Source of the DNA: BOG-908 sp963848205
GTDB taxonomy: Bacteria; Pseudomonadota; Alphaproteobacteria; Acetobacterales; Acetobacteraceae
DNA: 64,000 nt
Assembly (NCBI GenBank): GCA_963848205.1
Contig: CAWKCV010000001.1
Coordinates: 186,001 to 250,000, forward strand
Direction of reading: 5' to 3'
In this document: positions 50,865 through 59,812 of the stretch, one piece after another
How the letters are laid out: the number at the start of each line of letters is the position of its first letter
Position numbering within the stretch: the first letter of the stretch is position 1
Made by a program: the position numbers and the translations under genes
Notes under the pieces: model-generated
What the model was told of the DNA's origin: nothing
The model's database searches: none
What the model saw: only the letters and a program-made list of their open reading frames with translations

Positions 50865-51617
50865 GTGACCCACGTCGACGCCTTTCTGTTGCTAGCGGCT
50901 GCCGCCTTCCTGGCCGGCCTGCAAAACGCCCTGGCCGGCGGCGGCTCGTTCATCACGTTCCCCGCGTTGCTGCTGTTCGGCATGGACGCACGTGCCGCCA
51001 ACATCACCTCGACGGTAGCACTGTTCCCAGGCCAGCTTGCGACCGGCTGGACAGGCCGCAAGCTCGTCTCCGGCGCCGAGGGGCTGAGCTTCCGCACGCT
51101 GGTGGCCATCAGCCTGGTTGGTGGCGCGCTTGGTGCGTGGCTGTTGCTGGCGACGCCGGCGAGCTTTTTCGAGCGTCTCGTACCGTTCCTGGTGCTGTTC
51201 GCCACTGCAATCTTTGCCTGGGGCAGCTTCTTCCGCCGGCCGACAGAGGGACGGCATGTGCCGGCGCACTGGGCGGCAATGGCGCAGTTCGCGATTGCGA
51301 TTTACGGCGGCTATTTCGGCGGAGGCATTGGCATGCTGATGCTGGCCGCCTTGACGCTTGCAGGTTTGTCCGTTCGCCAGGCGGGCGCTTCGAAGAACGT
51401 GCTGGCGGGCGTGATGAACGCGTCCGCGGTAGCGATTTTTGCGTTTTCCCACGACGTGCAGTGGTATGCGGCAGTCGTAGCGGCGGTGGCCGCCATCGTG
51501 GGTGGGCAGATCGGGGCATGGATGATGATGCGCGTCGATGAACGACGCCTGCGCATGGGCGTGGTGGCGATCGGCGTGCTGCTGACCGTGGGGCTGTTCG
51601 TGCGCGCCTACGGTTAA
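50865..51617 (+). CDS. TSUP (TauE/SafE) family permease
   Basis: 250-aa membrane protein with eight hydrophobic segments in two homologous halves. The first has FLAGLQNALAGGGSFITFPA and the second FAIAIYGGYFGGGIGMLMLA, the paired glycine-rich motifs of the family. Members move sulfite, sulfonates, sulfoacetate or other organic anions, and the substrate here is not shown by context. The GTG at 50865 has GGAG eight bases upstream. Confidence 0.88.
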   Translation: MTHVDAFLLLAAAAFLAGLQNALAGGGSFITFPALLLFGMDARAANITSTVALFPGQLATGWTGRKLVSGAEGLSFRTLVAISLVGGALGAWLLLATPASFFERLVPFLVLFATAIFAWGSFFRRPTEGRHVPAHWAAMAQFAIAIYGGYFGGGIGMLMLAALTLAGLSVRQAGASKNVLAGVMNASAVAIFAFSHDVQWYAAVVAAVAAIVGGQIGAWMMMRVDERRLRMGVVAIGVLLTVGLFVRAYG

Positions 51618-51621
51618 AGCG

Positions 51622-52593
51622 TCAGGGAACGAGCACGGTGCTGCCGGTGGTGGTGCGCGCTTCGAGCGCCGTGTGGGCGGCAGCGGCGTCCTTCAACGCG
51701 AAGGTCTGGTGGACGCCCGCATGCACAGCGCCGCTGGCGACGACTTCGAACAGGCTGGCTGCCATGTGTTCGAGGTCGGCGCGTTTGGCCGTGTAGGTGG
51801 CCAGTGACGGCCGGGTGAGAAACAGGCTGCCTTTGGCGGCCAGCATGTTGGGCTCGACGGGCGGCACGGGGCCGGATGCCGACCCATAGCTGACCATGAG
51901 ACCGAGCGGGGCGAGGCAGTCCAGGCTGGCGTGGAACGTGTCCTTTCCTACGCTGTCGTACACGACACGCACCATGGCGCCGGCCGTGATGCGCTTCACT
52001 TCGGCCGCGAGGTTCTGATGACCGACGACCACATGGGCGGCGCCGTTTTCGCGGGCCAGCTCGGCTTTGTGCTCCGTCGAGACCACACCGATGACGGTCG
52101 CGCCCAGATGGTGCGCCCATTGGCACAGGAGCAGGCCGACGCCGCCGGCCGCGGCATGCACGACGATCGTCTCGCCATGTTGCAGCTTGTGTGTGCGGTG
52201 GAGCAGGTATTGGGCGGTGAGGCCCTGCAGCATGATCGACGCCGCCGTGGGTGAGTCGATCGTGTCGGGGAGCCGCACCAGCCTGTCGGCCTGAACGACG
52301 CGGTTCGCGGCATAGGCGCCGAGCGGGCCGGCATAGCCAACGCGGTCGCCGGGCGCGACCGCGGTGACGCCGGCGCCGACGGCGGTGACGACGCCGGCAC
52401 CTTCCTGGCCGATCACTGCGGGAAATCCGGGGACCTTATAGAGGCCGGTACGGAAATAGACGTCGATGTAATTCAGGCCAATGGCCTCTTGCCGGATCAG
52501 GGCTTCCCCCGGGCCGGGTTCGGGCAGAGGCACGTCTTCCCAGCGAAGAACGTCGGGTCCACCATAGGCGTGTATGCGGACGGCCTTGGTCAT
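51622..52593 (-). CDS. Zinc-independent NADPH:quinone oxidoreductase (MDR family)
   Basis: 323-aa medium-chain dehydrogenase/reductase of the quinone-oxidoreductase type: GEALIRQEAIGLNYIDVYFR, VIGQEGAGVVTAVG, the NADPH loop VHAAAGGVGLLLCQWAHHLG and the C-terminal LEARTTTGSTVLVP. No zinc ligands are apparent. The ATG at 52593 has GGAGG upstream and overlaps the stop of the alkyltransferase gene (ATGA), so the two are co-translated. Long in-frame sequence upstream is antisense noise. Confidence 0.92.
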   Translation of the reverse strand: MTKAVRIHAYGGPDVLRWEDVPLPEPGPGEALIRQEAIGLNYIDVYFRTGLYKVPGFPAVIGQEGAGVVTAVGAGVTAVAPGDRVGYAGPLGAYAANRVVQADRLVRLPDTIDSPTAASIMLQGLTAQYLLHRTHKLQHGETIVVHAAAGGVGLLLCQWAHHLGATVIGVVSTEHKAELARENGAAHVVVGHQNLAAEVKRITAGAMVRVVYDSVGKDTFHASLDCLAPLGLMVSYGSASGPVPPVEPNMLAAKGSLFLTRPSLATYTAKRADLEHMAASLFEVVASGAVHAGVHQTFALKDAAAAHTALEARTTTGSTVLVP

Positions 52594-53075
52594 CTTGCCT
52601 CCGGGCGGGCCAGGCCGAACTGCTCTGGTGCGAGACCGCGACGCTCGAGCGCCAGGAGCTGTTGCTTGGTTTCCAAGCCATCTCCGCCGGAGTAGCCGCC
52701 TGGCCCGTTTGTGCCGACTACGCGATGGCAGGGGATGAGTATCGGAATGGGGTTGGCTCCGTTGGCGCCACCGACCGAGCGGGCGGATCCGCCTACCCGT
52801 GCGGCGATTGCGGCGTAGCTGGCCGTTTGGCCGAAGGCAATGTCGCGCAAAGCCTGCCACACACGCTGCCGATAGGGGCTACCTCGTGGCGCCAGAGGAA
52901 GGTCGAACGCGGTCAGTTCGCCATCGAAATAAGCATGCAGCTGATCTCGGCCGCGCTGTAGGAGTGGCGTTTGGGTTTGATCCCGTCCGAAGCCCCAATC
53001 CAGGGCAACGATGGCGCCGTCTTCTTCAGATAAAGTCAACGCGCCGACTGGCGTGTGGAACGAAAGCTGCGGCAT
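52590..53075 (-). CDS. ogt: Methylated-DNA-[protein]-cysteine S-methyltransferase
   Basis: Suicide repair protein that removes alkyl groups from O6-guanine; 161 aa. Active-site cysteine lies in PILIPCHRVVGTNG, preceded by the helix-turn-helix with the arginine finger (FGQTASYAAIAARVGG and ARSVGGANGANP). The N-terminal part is the single-domain Ogt type without an Ada domain. The ATG at 53075 (MPQLSFHTPVG) is chosen. Confidence 0.94.
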   Translation of the reverse strand: MPQLSFHTPVGALTLSEEDGAIVALDWGFGRDQTQTPLLQRGRDQLHAYFDGELTAFDLPLAPRGSPYRQRVWQALRDIAFGQTASYAAIAARVGGSARSVGGANGANPIPILIPCHRVVGTNGPGGYSGGDGLETKQQLLALERRGLAPEQFGLARPEAR

Positions 53076-53192
53076 GACCGGTTCACTACGCCTGCATGAA
53101 AGCAAACACCAGAGCCTGAGGCGGCTTCAATACGCTGCTTGCGCTGAGATGGTGGGGAGCACAAATGATGCATCGGCCTGGACGATAGATTC

Positions 53193-53531
53193 ATGAGTAT
53201 TCGCCTTCCGGACGACCCGCCTTTCTTCTTCGAGTTCCATATCTTCGTGTGCACCAATCGACGTCCGGACGGGCATGCAAGGGGGAGCTGTGCCGCGCGC
53301 GGGGCAGAGCATCTGCGCGACTACATGAAAGTGCGCGCGAAGGAGCTCGGCATCGGCGGCATACGCGTGAACACGGCGGGATGCCTGGACCGGTGCGAGC
53401 AGGGGCCCTGCGTTGTCGTATATCCGGAAGGCATTTGGTATCACGTTCGCGACGAAGCTGACGTCGATCGGCTGCTGATGCGGCATGTTGGCGATCGTGC
53501 CCGAGCGGGCGAATTGATGCTCGACCGTTGA
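53193..53531 (+). CDS. Thioredoxin-like [2Fe-2S] ferredoxin
   Basis: 112-aa Shethna-type ferredoxin with a thioredoxin fold. Four candidate cluster cysteines appear in the right order: FVCTNRRP, then GSCAARG, then NTAGCLDRCEQGP. VVVYPEGIWYHVRDEADVD matches the family's C-terminal part. An electron-transfer role is likely, but the partner is unknown. It overlaps the TTG start of mnmE by four bases. Confidence 0.9.
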   Translation: MSIRLPDDPPFFFEFHIFVCTNRRPDGHARGSCAARGAEHLRDYMKVRAKELGIGGIRVNTAGCLDRCEQGPCVVVYPEGIWYHVRDEADVDRLLMRHVGDRARAGELMLDR

Positions 53532-54838
53532 GCCGGCCGCTTGCGGGGGGCAGCCCGCTGGATACGATTTACGCTGTCGCCAGCGGTACAGCGCAGAGTG
53601 CAATTACCGTAGTGCGCGTGTCCGGCGACAGGACATCGGCCATCCTGCAGGAACTGACCGGCCGCCTTCCGCAGCCGCGCAAGGCAAGCGTTCGCAGTGT
53701 GCGGTCCGGCGGACGGGTGCTCGATCGCGGGCTTGTTTTATGGATGCCTGGACCGGGCAGTTACACGGGCGAGGATACTGCCGAACTCCACCTGCATGGC
53801 GGCGCTGCGATACGCGCAGCGGTATGTGCTGCACTGACGGCATGCGGCGCTCGGCCTGCGGACGCCGGCGAGTTTACGCGCCGTGCCGTGCTCGGCGGCA
53901 AGATGGATGTGTTTGAGGCCGAGGCGATCGGCGAGCTCGCGCGGGCGGAGACTGAAGCGCAACGCAGCCTGGCCATGTCCGCTCTGTTGGGCAGCGCGTC
54001 ACGCGAGATACATGCGTGGTCGGATCGGCTGCTGCGCTTGCTGGCGACAGAAGAAGCGCTGATCGATTTTCCTGACGAGACCGGTGCAGATCGCCTGGTT
54101 TTGCGCCAGCTGACTGACATCCGAGAGTTGGCGGCTGAAATCGCGCAGCATCTCGACCAGGCGGTCTTTGGTGAGCGTCGCAGAAGCGGTATCGTCATCG
54201 CTATCTCTGGCCCGCCGAATGTCGGGAAGTCGACATTATTCAACGCCCTGGTTGGGCGAGAGGCGGCGATTGTCTCGGAGCAGCCCGGCACGACGCGCGA
54301 TGTTCTCGAAGCGGCGCTCGACCTGGGCGGCATAGCCGTCACCTTGATAGATACCGCCGGCGTGCGCGATACGGCCGACCCGGTGGAAGCAGAGGGCGTG
54401 CGGCGCGCGCGCGCGCGCGCGTTGGCGGCCGACATCGTTCTCGACCTCCAATGCGGCGAGGCACGATTAGCTTACGATCCAGATGACCGTGTGATCACCG
54501 TGGCAAGCAAATGCGACATCGTGCCTGCCGGCGCGAACGCCTTGGCCGTCAGCGCGACTACTTTCGCCGGAATGGACATACTGAGAGCAACGTTGACGGA
54601 GCGTGCTCGCTCGCTGATTTCCGCCGATCGCGATCCCATATTGTCGAATGCACGCCAGGTCGCCGCTTTGGGCGAGACACACGCAAGCCTTACAGCCGCC
54701 GCGCAATTGCACTTGCTGTCGGAGCTGCGCGCGGAGGAATTACGCATGGCGGCCAACAGTCTTGGTCGCCTTGCGGGACGGGTGGATACCGAGGCTGTGC
54801 TGGACGTGGTATTTTCGAGTTTCTGCATCGGCAAGTAA
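53528..54838 (+). CDS. mnmE: tRNA uridine-5-carboxymethylaminomethyl GTPase MnmE
   Basis: GTPase that, with MnmG, modifies wobble uridine in tRNA; 436 aa. The N-terminal folate-binding domain has DTIYAVASGTAQSAITVVRV and SYTGEDTAELHLHGG; the G domain has GPPNVGKSTLFNAL, EQPGTTRDVLEA and DTAGVRDT; the terminal FCIGK provides the catalytic cysteine. The apparent start is TTG 53528, inside the previous stop. No better start codon is placed nearby. Confidence 0.96.
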   Translation: MSRPLAGGSPLDTIYAVASGTAQSAITVVRVSGDRTSAILQELTGRLPQPRKASVRSVRSGGRVLDRGLVLWMPGPGSYTGEDTAELHLHGGAAIRAAVCAALTACGARPADAGEFTRRAVLGGKMDVFEAEAIGELARAETEAQRSLAMSALLGSASREIHAWSDRLLRLLATEEALIDFPDETGADRLVLRQLTDIRELAAEIAQHLDQAVFGERRRSGIVIAISGPPNVGKSTLFNALVGREAAIVSEQPGTTRDVLEAALDLGGIAVTLIDTAGVRDTADPVEAEGVRRARARALAADIVLDLQCGEARLAYDPDDRVITVASKCDIVPAGANALAVSATTFAGMDILRATLTERARSLISADRDPILSNARQVAALGETHASLTAAAQLHLLSELRAEELRMAANSLGRLAGRVDTEAVLDVVFSSFCIGK

Positions 54839-54843
54839 GGCAC

Positions 54844-56727
54844 ATGTCTTCTACATATGACGTCATTGTGGTGGGCGGCGGTCACGCGGGCGCGGAAGCG
54901 GCCGCGGCCGCGGCGCGCATGGGCGTTCGCACGCTCCTCGTCACGCAACGGACCGACAAGATCGGCGAGCTTTCATGCAATCCCTCGATCGGGGGCATCG
55001 GCAAAGGTCATTTGGTGCGCGAAATTGACGCGCTCGATGGGATCATGGGGCGTGCCGCGGATGAGGCCGGCATTCATTTCAAGTTGCTCAACCGCAGCAA
55101 AGGGCCGGCTGTGCGAGGCCCTCGGGCGCAGATGGACCGGCGGCTCTACCGCGCTGCCGTGCAGCGTTTGTTGCGCGAGTGTGGGGTGGAGACGAAGGCG
55201 TCCAGCGTCGAGGATTTGCTTTTCGATCGCGCAGGGAGGGTTGTCGGCCTCGCGCTGGCGAATGGGGAAACGCTGACGAGCCGGACCGTGGTGATAACGA
55301 CCGGGACTTTTCTTCGCGGGGTGATCCATATCGGCGACCAGCAAACATCGGCTGGGCGCATCGGGGAGGACGCCACGCATGGGTTGGCGGCCACCTTTGT
55401 CCGCCTCGGCGTGACGCTCGGCCGCCTTAAAACCGGAACGCCTCCGCGACTTGCACGCGACAGCATCGATTGGAACGCGCTGACGCCCGACCGCGGGGAT
55501 GAGACACCAGAATTATTCAGCTTCATGAACATGGCTGTGGCTCAGCCGCAGATCGAATGCCGCATCACATCGACAACGCCCGCGACACACGAACTCATTC
55601 GCGCCAATCTGTTCCGCTCGGCCATGTATGGAGGAGCGATCTCGGGGCGGGGGCCCCGCTATTGTCCGTCCATCGAAGACAAGGTGGTGCGGTTTGCTGA
55701 TAGGAACGGTCACCAGATTTTCTTGGAGCCCGAAGGTTTGCCCGGAACAGACGATGGTGATGTCGTCTATCCGAACGGCATTTCGACGAGCCTCCCGCAT
55801 GAGGTTCAGGCCGAGATCCTGGCGACGATCCCTGGGCTGGAAAGCGCTCGGATGATCCAACCTGGTTATGCGGTGGAGTATGATTTCATCCAGCCGACAT
55901 CGCTGAAGCCGAGCCTTGAATTGCGAGCGGCGCCGGGTGTCTTCCTTGCTGGTCAGATCAACGGGACAACTGGCTATGAAGAAGCTGCCGCGCAGGGATT
56001 GCTCGCGGGAATTAACGCGGCACGCAAGGCCATGCACCATCCAGCCGCATCGCTTGACCGCGGGCGTAGCTACATCGGCGTCATGGTCGACGACCTCACG
56101 CGCGAGGGGGTGAGCGAGCCTTACCGTATGTTCACGTCGAGGTCGGAATACCGCCTGACGCTGCGATGTGACAACGCAGATCGGAGGCTGACGCAGATGG
56201 GAATAGATTTAGGTTGCGTCGGCCCGGACAGGGCGGCTGCGTTCGCGCACTACGCTCGACAGGTAAGCGAAGCGGAGTGCGCATCCGTAGCGTTCGAGAA
56301 GACTGGGAAGGAATTGCAGGCGGCTGGCATCGGTGTGCGACAGGATGGCGAGGCAAAAACGTTGCGTGACGCCGTGCTGGCGAGGGCGACGAATAAACAG
56401 TTAGAACTGATGTTTCCATGGCTCCTGGAGTTGGAGCCGCGCGCACGACAACAGATTATGGCCGATGTTTTGTATGCTGGTTATGCTGACCGGCAGGAAG
56501 CTGAAATTCGGAAATACAGAGCGGTTGAAGGACTGCGCTTACCGACGAATATTCCGTTTAGCGATGTCAGCGGGCTGGGAACTGAGGCAGTAGAGCGTCT
56601 GACGCGAGCGCAGCCGGCGACACTGGGAGAGCTGCAGCGGGTTCCGGGCGTCACACCCGCCGCGGCTTTCCGCATTATGGCCTATGTCAAAGCGCAGCCA
56701 GCCGGCACTGTTTCACGTGGAACATGA
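54844..56727 (+). CDS. mnmG: tRNA uridine-5-carboxymethylaminomethyl synthesis enzyme MnmG
   Basis: FAD-dependent partner of MnmE; 627 aa from ATG 54844 (MSSTYDVIVVGGGHAG). FAD loop GGGHAGAEAAAAAARMG, then SCNPSIGGIGKGHLVREIDA, KGPAVRGPRAQMDRRLY, GRLKTGTPPRL and GQINGTTGYEEAAAQGL. The C-terminal tRNA-binding region ends TVSRGT, codons that overlap the first parS site. The 3' end overlaps rsmG by 44 bases if the rsmG ATG at 56684 is used. Confidence 0.97.
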   Translation: MSSTYDVIVVGGGHAGAEAAAAAARMGVRTLLVTQRTDKIGELSCNPSIGGIGKGHLVREIDALDGIMGRAADEAGIHFKLLNRSKGPAVRGPRAQMDRRLYRAAVQRLLRECGVETKASSVEDLLFDRAGRVVGLALANGETLTSRTVVITTGTFLRGVIHIGDQQTSAGRIGEDATHGLAATFVRLGVTLGRLKTGTPPRLARDSIDWNALTPDRGDETPELFSFMNMAVAQPQIECRITSTTPATHELIRANLFRSAMYGGAISGRGPRYCPSIEDKVVRFADRNGHQIFLEPEGLPGTDDGDVVYPNGISTSLPHEVQAEILATIPGLESARMIQPGYAVEYDFIQPTSLKPSLELRAAPGVFLAGQINGTTGYEEAAAQGLLAGINAARKAMHHPAASLDRGRSYIGVMVDDLTREGVSEPYRMFTSRSEYRLTLRCDNADRRLTQMGIDLGCVGPDRAAAFAHYARQVSEAECASVAFEKTGKELQAAGIGVRQDGEAKTLRDAVLARATNKQLELMFPWLLELEPRARQQIMADVLYAGYADRQEAEIRKYRAVEGLRLPTNIPFSDVSGLGTEAVERLTRAQPATLGELQRVPGVTPAAAFRIMAYVKAQPAGTVSRGT

Positions 56728-57310
56728 AGCCTGGGCTGTTTCACGTGAAACAGCTGAGCGGTTAGATGTGTTTGTCGATCTGCTTCGCCGATGGACGCCC
56801 ACGATTAATCTGATCGGGCGAGGAGACGTGGCGCACATCGCGTCCCGTCACGTCGCGGACGCGCTGCGGCTCGCGTCTATCATTCCGCCGGGGGTTAATC
56901 GTGCGTTAGACATGGGAAGCGGCGGTGGCTTTCCTGGCCTTGTACTTGCGATCGCTACAAACATTGAATTCACGCTTGTGGAAGCCGACGCTCGAAAGTG
57001 CGCTTTCCTGCGCGAGGCTGCGCGGCTAACCGAAGCGCCGGCGATTGTCATACGTGCACGCGTGGAGTCGCTCGTGATTGAGCCGTTTCGGTTGATTACC
57101 GCCAGAGCGCTTGCCTCGCTGGAAACACTTCTCCGATATGGCGCACCCTTGCTGACGCCCGACGGGATGATGATCCTGCCAAAGGGTGCACAGGCTGAGC
57201 GTGAGATAGAAGAGGCTGCACGGAGGTGGAAGATCAACGTCGAGAAGTTTATCAACGCAAGCCAGCAGGATAGCGTCGTCTTGCGCATTAGTGGAATTAC
57301 ACATGCCTGA
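56684..57310 (+). CDS. rsmG: 16S rRNA (guanine527-N7)-methyltransferase RsmG
   Basis: SAM-dependent methyltransferase of 16S rRNA; 208 aa. The SAM site is ALDMGSGGGFPGLVLAIA, preceded by RRWTPTINLIGRGD and HVADALRLA. The start is uncertain: ATG 56684 overlaps mnmG by 44 bases, and GTG 56717 is the next in-frame option. Both parS sites fall in this 5' segment, so codons 9-23 of the long form are shaped by ParB-binding sequence (LFHVEHEAWAVSRET). It overlaps parA by eight bases. Confidence 0.93.
   Translation: MSKRSQPALFHVEHEAWAVSRETAERLDVFVDLLRRWTPTINLIGRGDVAHIASRHVADALRLASIIPPGVNRALDMGSGGGFPGLVLAIATNIEFTLVEADARKCAFLREAARLTEAPAIVIRARVESLVIEPFRLITARALASLETLLRYGAPLLTPDGMMILPKGAQAEREIEEAARRWKINVEKFINASQQDSVVLRISGITHA
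56709..56724. promoter_or_regulatory. parS centromere site 1
   Basis: TGTTTCACGTGGAACA, the bacterial parS consensus with one change from the perfect palindrome, lies in the last codons of mnmG. It is close to parAB, as in most bacteria with ParABS systems. Confidence 0.9.
56737..56752. promoter_or_regulatory. parS centromere site 2
   Basis: TGTTTCACGTGAAACA is a perfect 16-base match to consensus parS, 12 bases after site 1 and inside the rsmG reading frame. The pair should be a ParB loading site near the chromosome origin. Confidence 0.95.
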
Positions 57311-58100
57311 CGCGGCTCAGCCAACGACGGGCAGCATTATCGCGGTTGCAAACCAAAAGGGTGGCGTTGGGAAGACGACAACCGCAATCAACTTGGCGAC
57401 TGCCCTGGCACAAGTTGGTCAGACCGTTCTACTGGTGGACTTGGACCCACAGGGGAACGCTTCAACAGGTTTGGGGATCGACAGGCGCCGGCGAGGCGCG
57501 GGCACCTACGCCATGCTTTTGGGCGAGCGAACGCCGCAACAGCTTGTACAGAGCACGTTAGTCGACTCGCTCGACATCATTTCGGCAGATCCTGACCTGG
57601 CCGGAGCAGAGATTGAGCTTGTCGGGATGGACAGACGGGAATTTCGTCTCCGTGAAGCGCTCGCGACGCTGAGCGGTTACACGCATATCATCATCGACTG
57701 TCCTCCAAGCTTAAGCCTATTAACGCTTAACGGACTGGTTGCAGCTGACGCTGTGGTCGTGCCACTGCAATGCGAGTTCTTTGCACTCGAAGGAATCAGT
57801 CAACTAGTGCAAACGATCGACCTGGTGAAGCGCAGCCTTAATCCCAAGCTTGAGCTGCAGGGGATTGTTTTGACAATGTTTGACCGACGGAACAATCTTT
57901 CGGACCTCGTAGCTTCGGACGTCAGGAGCTTCTTTGGAAATCGGGTGTATGAGACGATGATACCGCGCAATGTTCGCGTTTCCGAAGCTCCAAGTCACGG
58001 CAAACCGGTTGTCGTATATGACAAAACGTCGGCAGGCGCTCTCGCTTACATCAAGCTTGCGGCGGAGTTGCTTGGGCGTGAACGCGCCAAATTGGCATGA
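57303..58100 (+). CDS. parA: Chromosome-partitioning ATPase ParA
   Basis: Walker-type ATPase that moves ParB-bound origins; 265 aa. The deviant Walker A is NQKGGVGKTTTAINLATAL, then LLVDLDPQGNASTGLGI (motif A'), IIDCPPSLSLLTLN (Walker B) and PRNVRVSEAPSHGKPVV. The ATG at 57303 (MPDAAQ) is preferred over an in-frame GTG at 57291. It overlaps rsmG upstream and parB downstream. Pairing with parB and parS marks it as the chromosomal ParA, not a carboxysome McdA. Confidence 0.96.
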   Translation: MPDAAQPTTGSIIAVANQKGGVGKTTTAINLATALAQVGQTVLLVDLDPQGNASTGLGIDRRRRGAGTYAMLLGERTPQQLVQSTLVDSLDIISADPDLAGAEIELVGMDRREFRLREALATLSGYTHIIIDCPPSLSLLTLNGLVAADAVVVPLQCEFFALEGISQLVQTIDLVKRSLNPKLELQGIVLTMFDRRNNLSDLVASDVRSFFGNRVYETMIPRNVRVSEAPSHGKPVVVYDKTSAGALAYIKLAAELLGRERAKLA

Positions 58101-58954
58101 GCAGCAACCCGCGTCTCGGACGAGGGCTGGCCGCATTGCTTGGCGATCGTCCCGATGCGGCTGTGCATACTGATGGCGTGCCTCCGCCTATCAGAAATTT
58201 GCCTGTTGGAAACCTGACGCCAGGACCTTTTCAGCCGCGAACGCATTTCTCCGCTGAAACTCTCGCGGAACTGGTCGACTCGATTCGCGCGCAAGGAATA
58301 CTGCAGCCGCTTCTCGCCCGGCCTCATCCGCAGAATGCTGGGCAGTATCAAATCATCGCAGGAGAGCGACGCTGGCGAGCGGCTCAGCAGGCTGGGTTGC
58401 ACGAAGTTCCGGTCCTTTTGCGAGATCTGTCCGACGCTGACTCGATGGCCGCCTCCTTGGTTGAGAATCTGCAACGGCAGGACTTGAACCCGATCGAAGA
58501 AGCAGAAGGTTTTCGTCGTCTGGCGGAGGAGTTCAGCCTCTCTCAAGAGCAACTCGGGGCGGCAGTCGGCAAATCGCGAAGCCACGTTGCCAATATTCTA
58601 CGGTTGTTGAACCTGCCGCCTAGCGTTCGCGAACATGTCCAAAGCGGCGCGTTGACCGCGGGCCATGCACGCGCGCTACTCTCACACCCCGATCCTGAAG
58701 CGGCGTCGCGGCTTGTTCTGTCGCGTGGCCTGAATGTCAGACAAACGGAGGCGCTCTCATCAGTTCGCCCAGCCCCTACCGCCCAACCAGCCGAACTCGC
58801 GGTCGATCCTGAGATAGAGGCGCTTCAGCGCGATTTAGCGGAGCGTTTGGGAGTTGCCGTCACTGTCGCGTTCGACGGAAAAGGTGGCGTTTTATCTCTG
58901 AAATACAAAAGCCTTGATCAACTTGATGGTTTGCTCGCGCTGTTATCGGCCTAG
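58097..58954 (+). CDS. parB: Chromosome-partitioning protein ParB
   Basis: CTPase and parS-binding protein; 285 aa. The N-terminal CTP-binding motifs are PGPFQPRTHFS and IIAGERRWRAAQQAG, followed by LVENLQRQDLNPIEEAEG, and the helix-turn-helix is AAVGKSRSHVANILRLLNLP. A short C-terminal dimerisation domain ends at residue 285. The start overlaps parA (ATGA). About 76 bases separate it from the convergent lipB gene, with no clear hairpin. Confidence 0.97.
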   Translation: MSSNPRLGRGLAALLGDRPDAAVHTDGVPPPIRNLPVGNLTPGPFQPRTHFSAETLAELVDSIRAQGILQPLLARPHPQNAGQYQIIAGERRWRAAQQAGLHEVPVLLRDLSDADSMAASLVENLQRQDLNPIEEAEGFRRLAEEFSLSQEQLGAAVGKSRSHVANILRLLNLPPSVREHVQSGALTAGHARALLSHPDPEAASRLVLSRGLNVRQTEALSSVRPAPTAQPAELAVDPEIEALQRDLAERLGVAVTVAFDGKGGVLSLKYKSLDQLDGLLALLSA

Positions 58955-59030
58955 TACACCCGACACCTGATCTGCCCAGGCGTCCTGCACGTCAATCCGG
59001 TGTGTTAGCCGACCAGGCTTCTGTTCAGTT

Positions 59031-59690
59031 TCAGCTAAACGTTTCCGCCCACGTTGAGCGCATCGCTGCACTCACGTCGGCCATGTCAGCTTCAACGCCT
59101 AAAGCGGCTAGGCTTGTTGTCTGAAAGTCTCGCAGACCACAGGGAACAATGCCTTCGTAGTGCGCCAAATTAGGCGCGACGTTTAGTGACACACCATGCC
59201 AGGTCACCCAGCGGGTTACTCGAACCCCGATTGCGCCAATTTTCGCCTCTCGTCCCGTCTTGGAGTTTTCTGTCCACACGCCTACCCGACCTGGCCGGCG
59301 TACTCCGCTTACGCCGAAACAGGTCAGCGTGTTGATCAGCCATGCCTCTAGTCCAGCCACATACGCATGTACATCACGCGCTGGAACGAGCCCATGTGGG
59401 CGAGAAAGATCAAGCATTACGTAGGCAATTTGCTGGCCTGGACCGTGATATGTCCACTCACCACCACGGCCCGCCTTGAATGTTGGAAAATTCTCTGCGT
59501 TGAGCAGATCGGTTTCTCGAGCCGACGTGCCCGCCGTGTACAAAGGTGGATGTTGCAGCAGCCAGATGAGCTCACGTGTGGAATCAGCCCTGATGGACGT
59601 TGCTCGTTCCTCCATCACCCGAAGCGCGTCGTGATATGACACAGGCTCGCGCGATATTCTCCACTCTGGTGCTGTTGAGTCCGCGACCAT
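59031..59690 (-). CDS. lipB: Octanoyltransferase LipB
   Basis: Transfers octanoate from acyl-carrier protein to lipoyl domains; 219 aa. Motifs are LLQHPPLYTAGTSA, RGGEWTYHGPGQQIAYVMLD, the catalytic lysine in AKIGAIGVRVTRWVTWHG and the acyl-thioester cysteine in GIVPCGLRDF. The start is ATG 59690. The tRNA-Leu gene lies just beyond on the opposite strand. Confidence 0.96.
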   Translation of the reverse strand: MVADSTAPEWRISREPVSYHDALRVMEERATSIRADSTRELIWLLQHPPLYTAGTSARETDLLNAENFPTFKAGRGGEWTYHGPGQQIAYVMLDLSRPHGLVPARDVHAYVAGLEAWLINTLTCFGVSGVRRPGRVGVWTENSKTGREAKIGAIGVRVTRWVTWHGVSLNVAPNLAHYEGIVPCGLRDFQTTSLAALGVEADMADVSAAMRSTWAETFS

Positions 59691-59718
59691 GATCCTCTAT
59701 ACGCAGCTTTCTACCGAT

Positions 59719-59801
59719 GCGGCCGTGGCGGAATGGTAGACGCGCAAGCTTGAGGTGCTTGTGGGGGCAACCTCGTGGAAGTTCGAGTCTTCTCGGCCGC
59801 A
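59719..59801 (+). tRNA. tRNA-Leu (anticodon GAG)
   Basis: 83-base class II tRNA. The acceptor stem GCGGCCG pairs with CGGCCGC, followed by discriminator A. The D arm has GGTAGAC, the anticodon stem is CAAGC/GCTTG with loop TTGAGGT (anticodon GAG), and the long variable arm is TGGGGGCAACCTCG. The T loop is TTCGAGT. CCA is not encoded. It reads leucine codons CTC and CTT. Confidence 0.95.
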
Positions 59802-59812
59802 TTCATAACAAC

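Noticed and set aside
57303..58100. ParA as a possible McdA partner for the McdB-like protein
   Set aside because: It is coupled to parB and adjacent to parS, the standard chromosome-segregation arrangement, so it is not a dedicated carboxysome ATPase.
59719..59801. tRNA-Leu as an integration site of a mobile element
   Set aside because: No integrase, no direct repeat of the tRNA 3' end and ordinary flagellar genes beside it.
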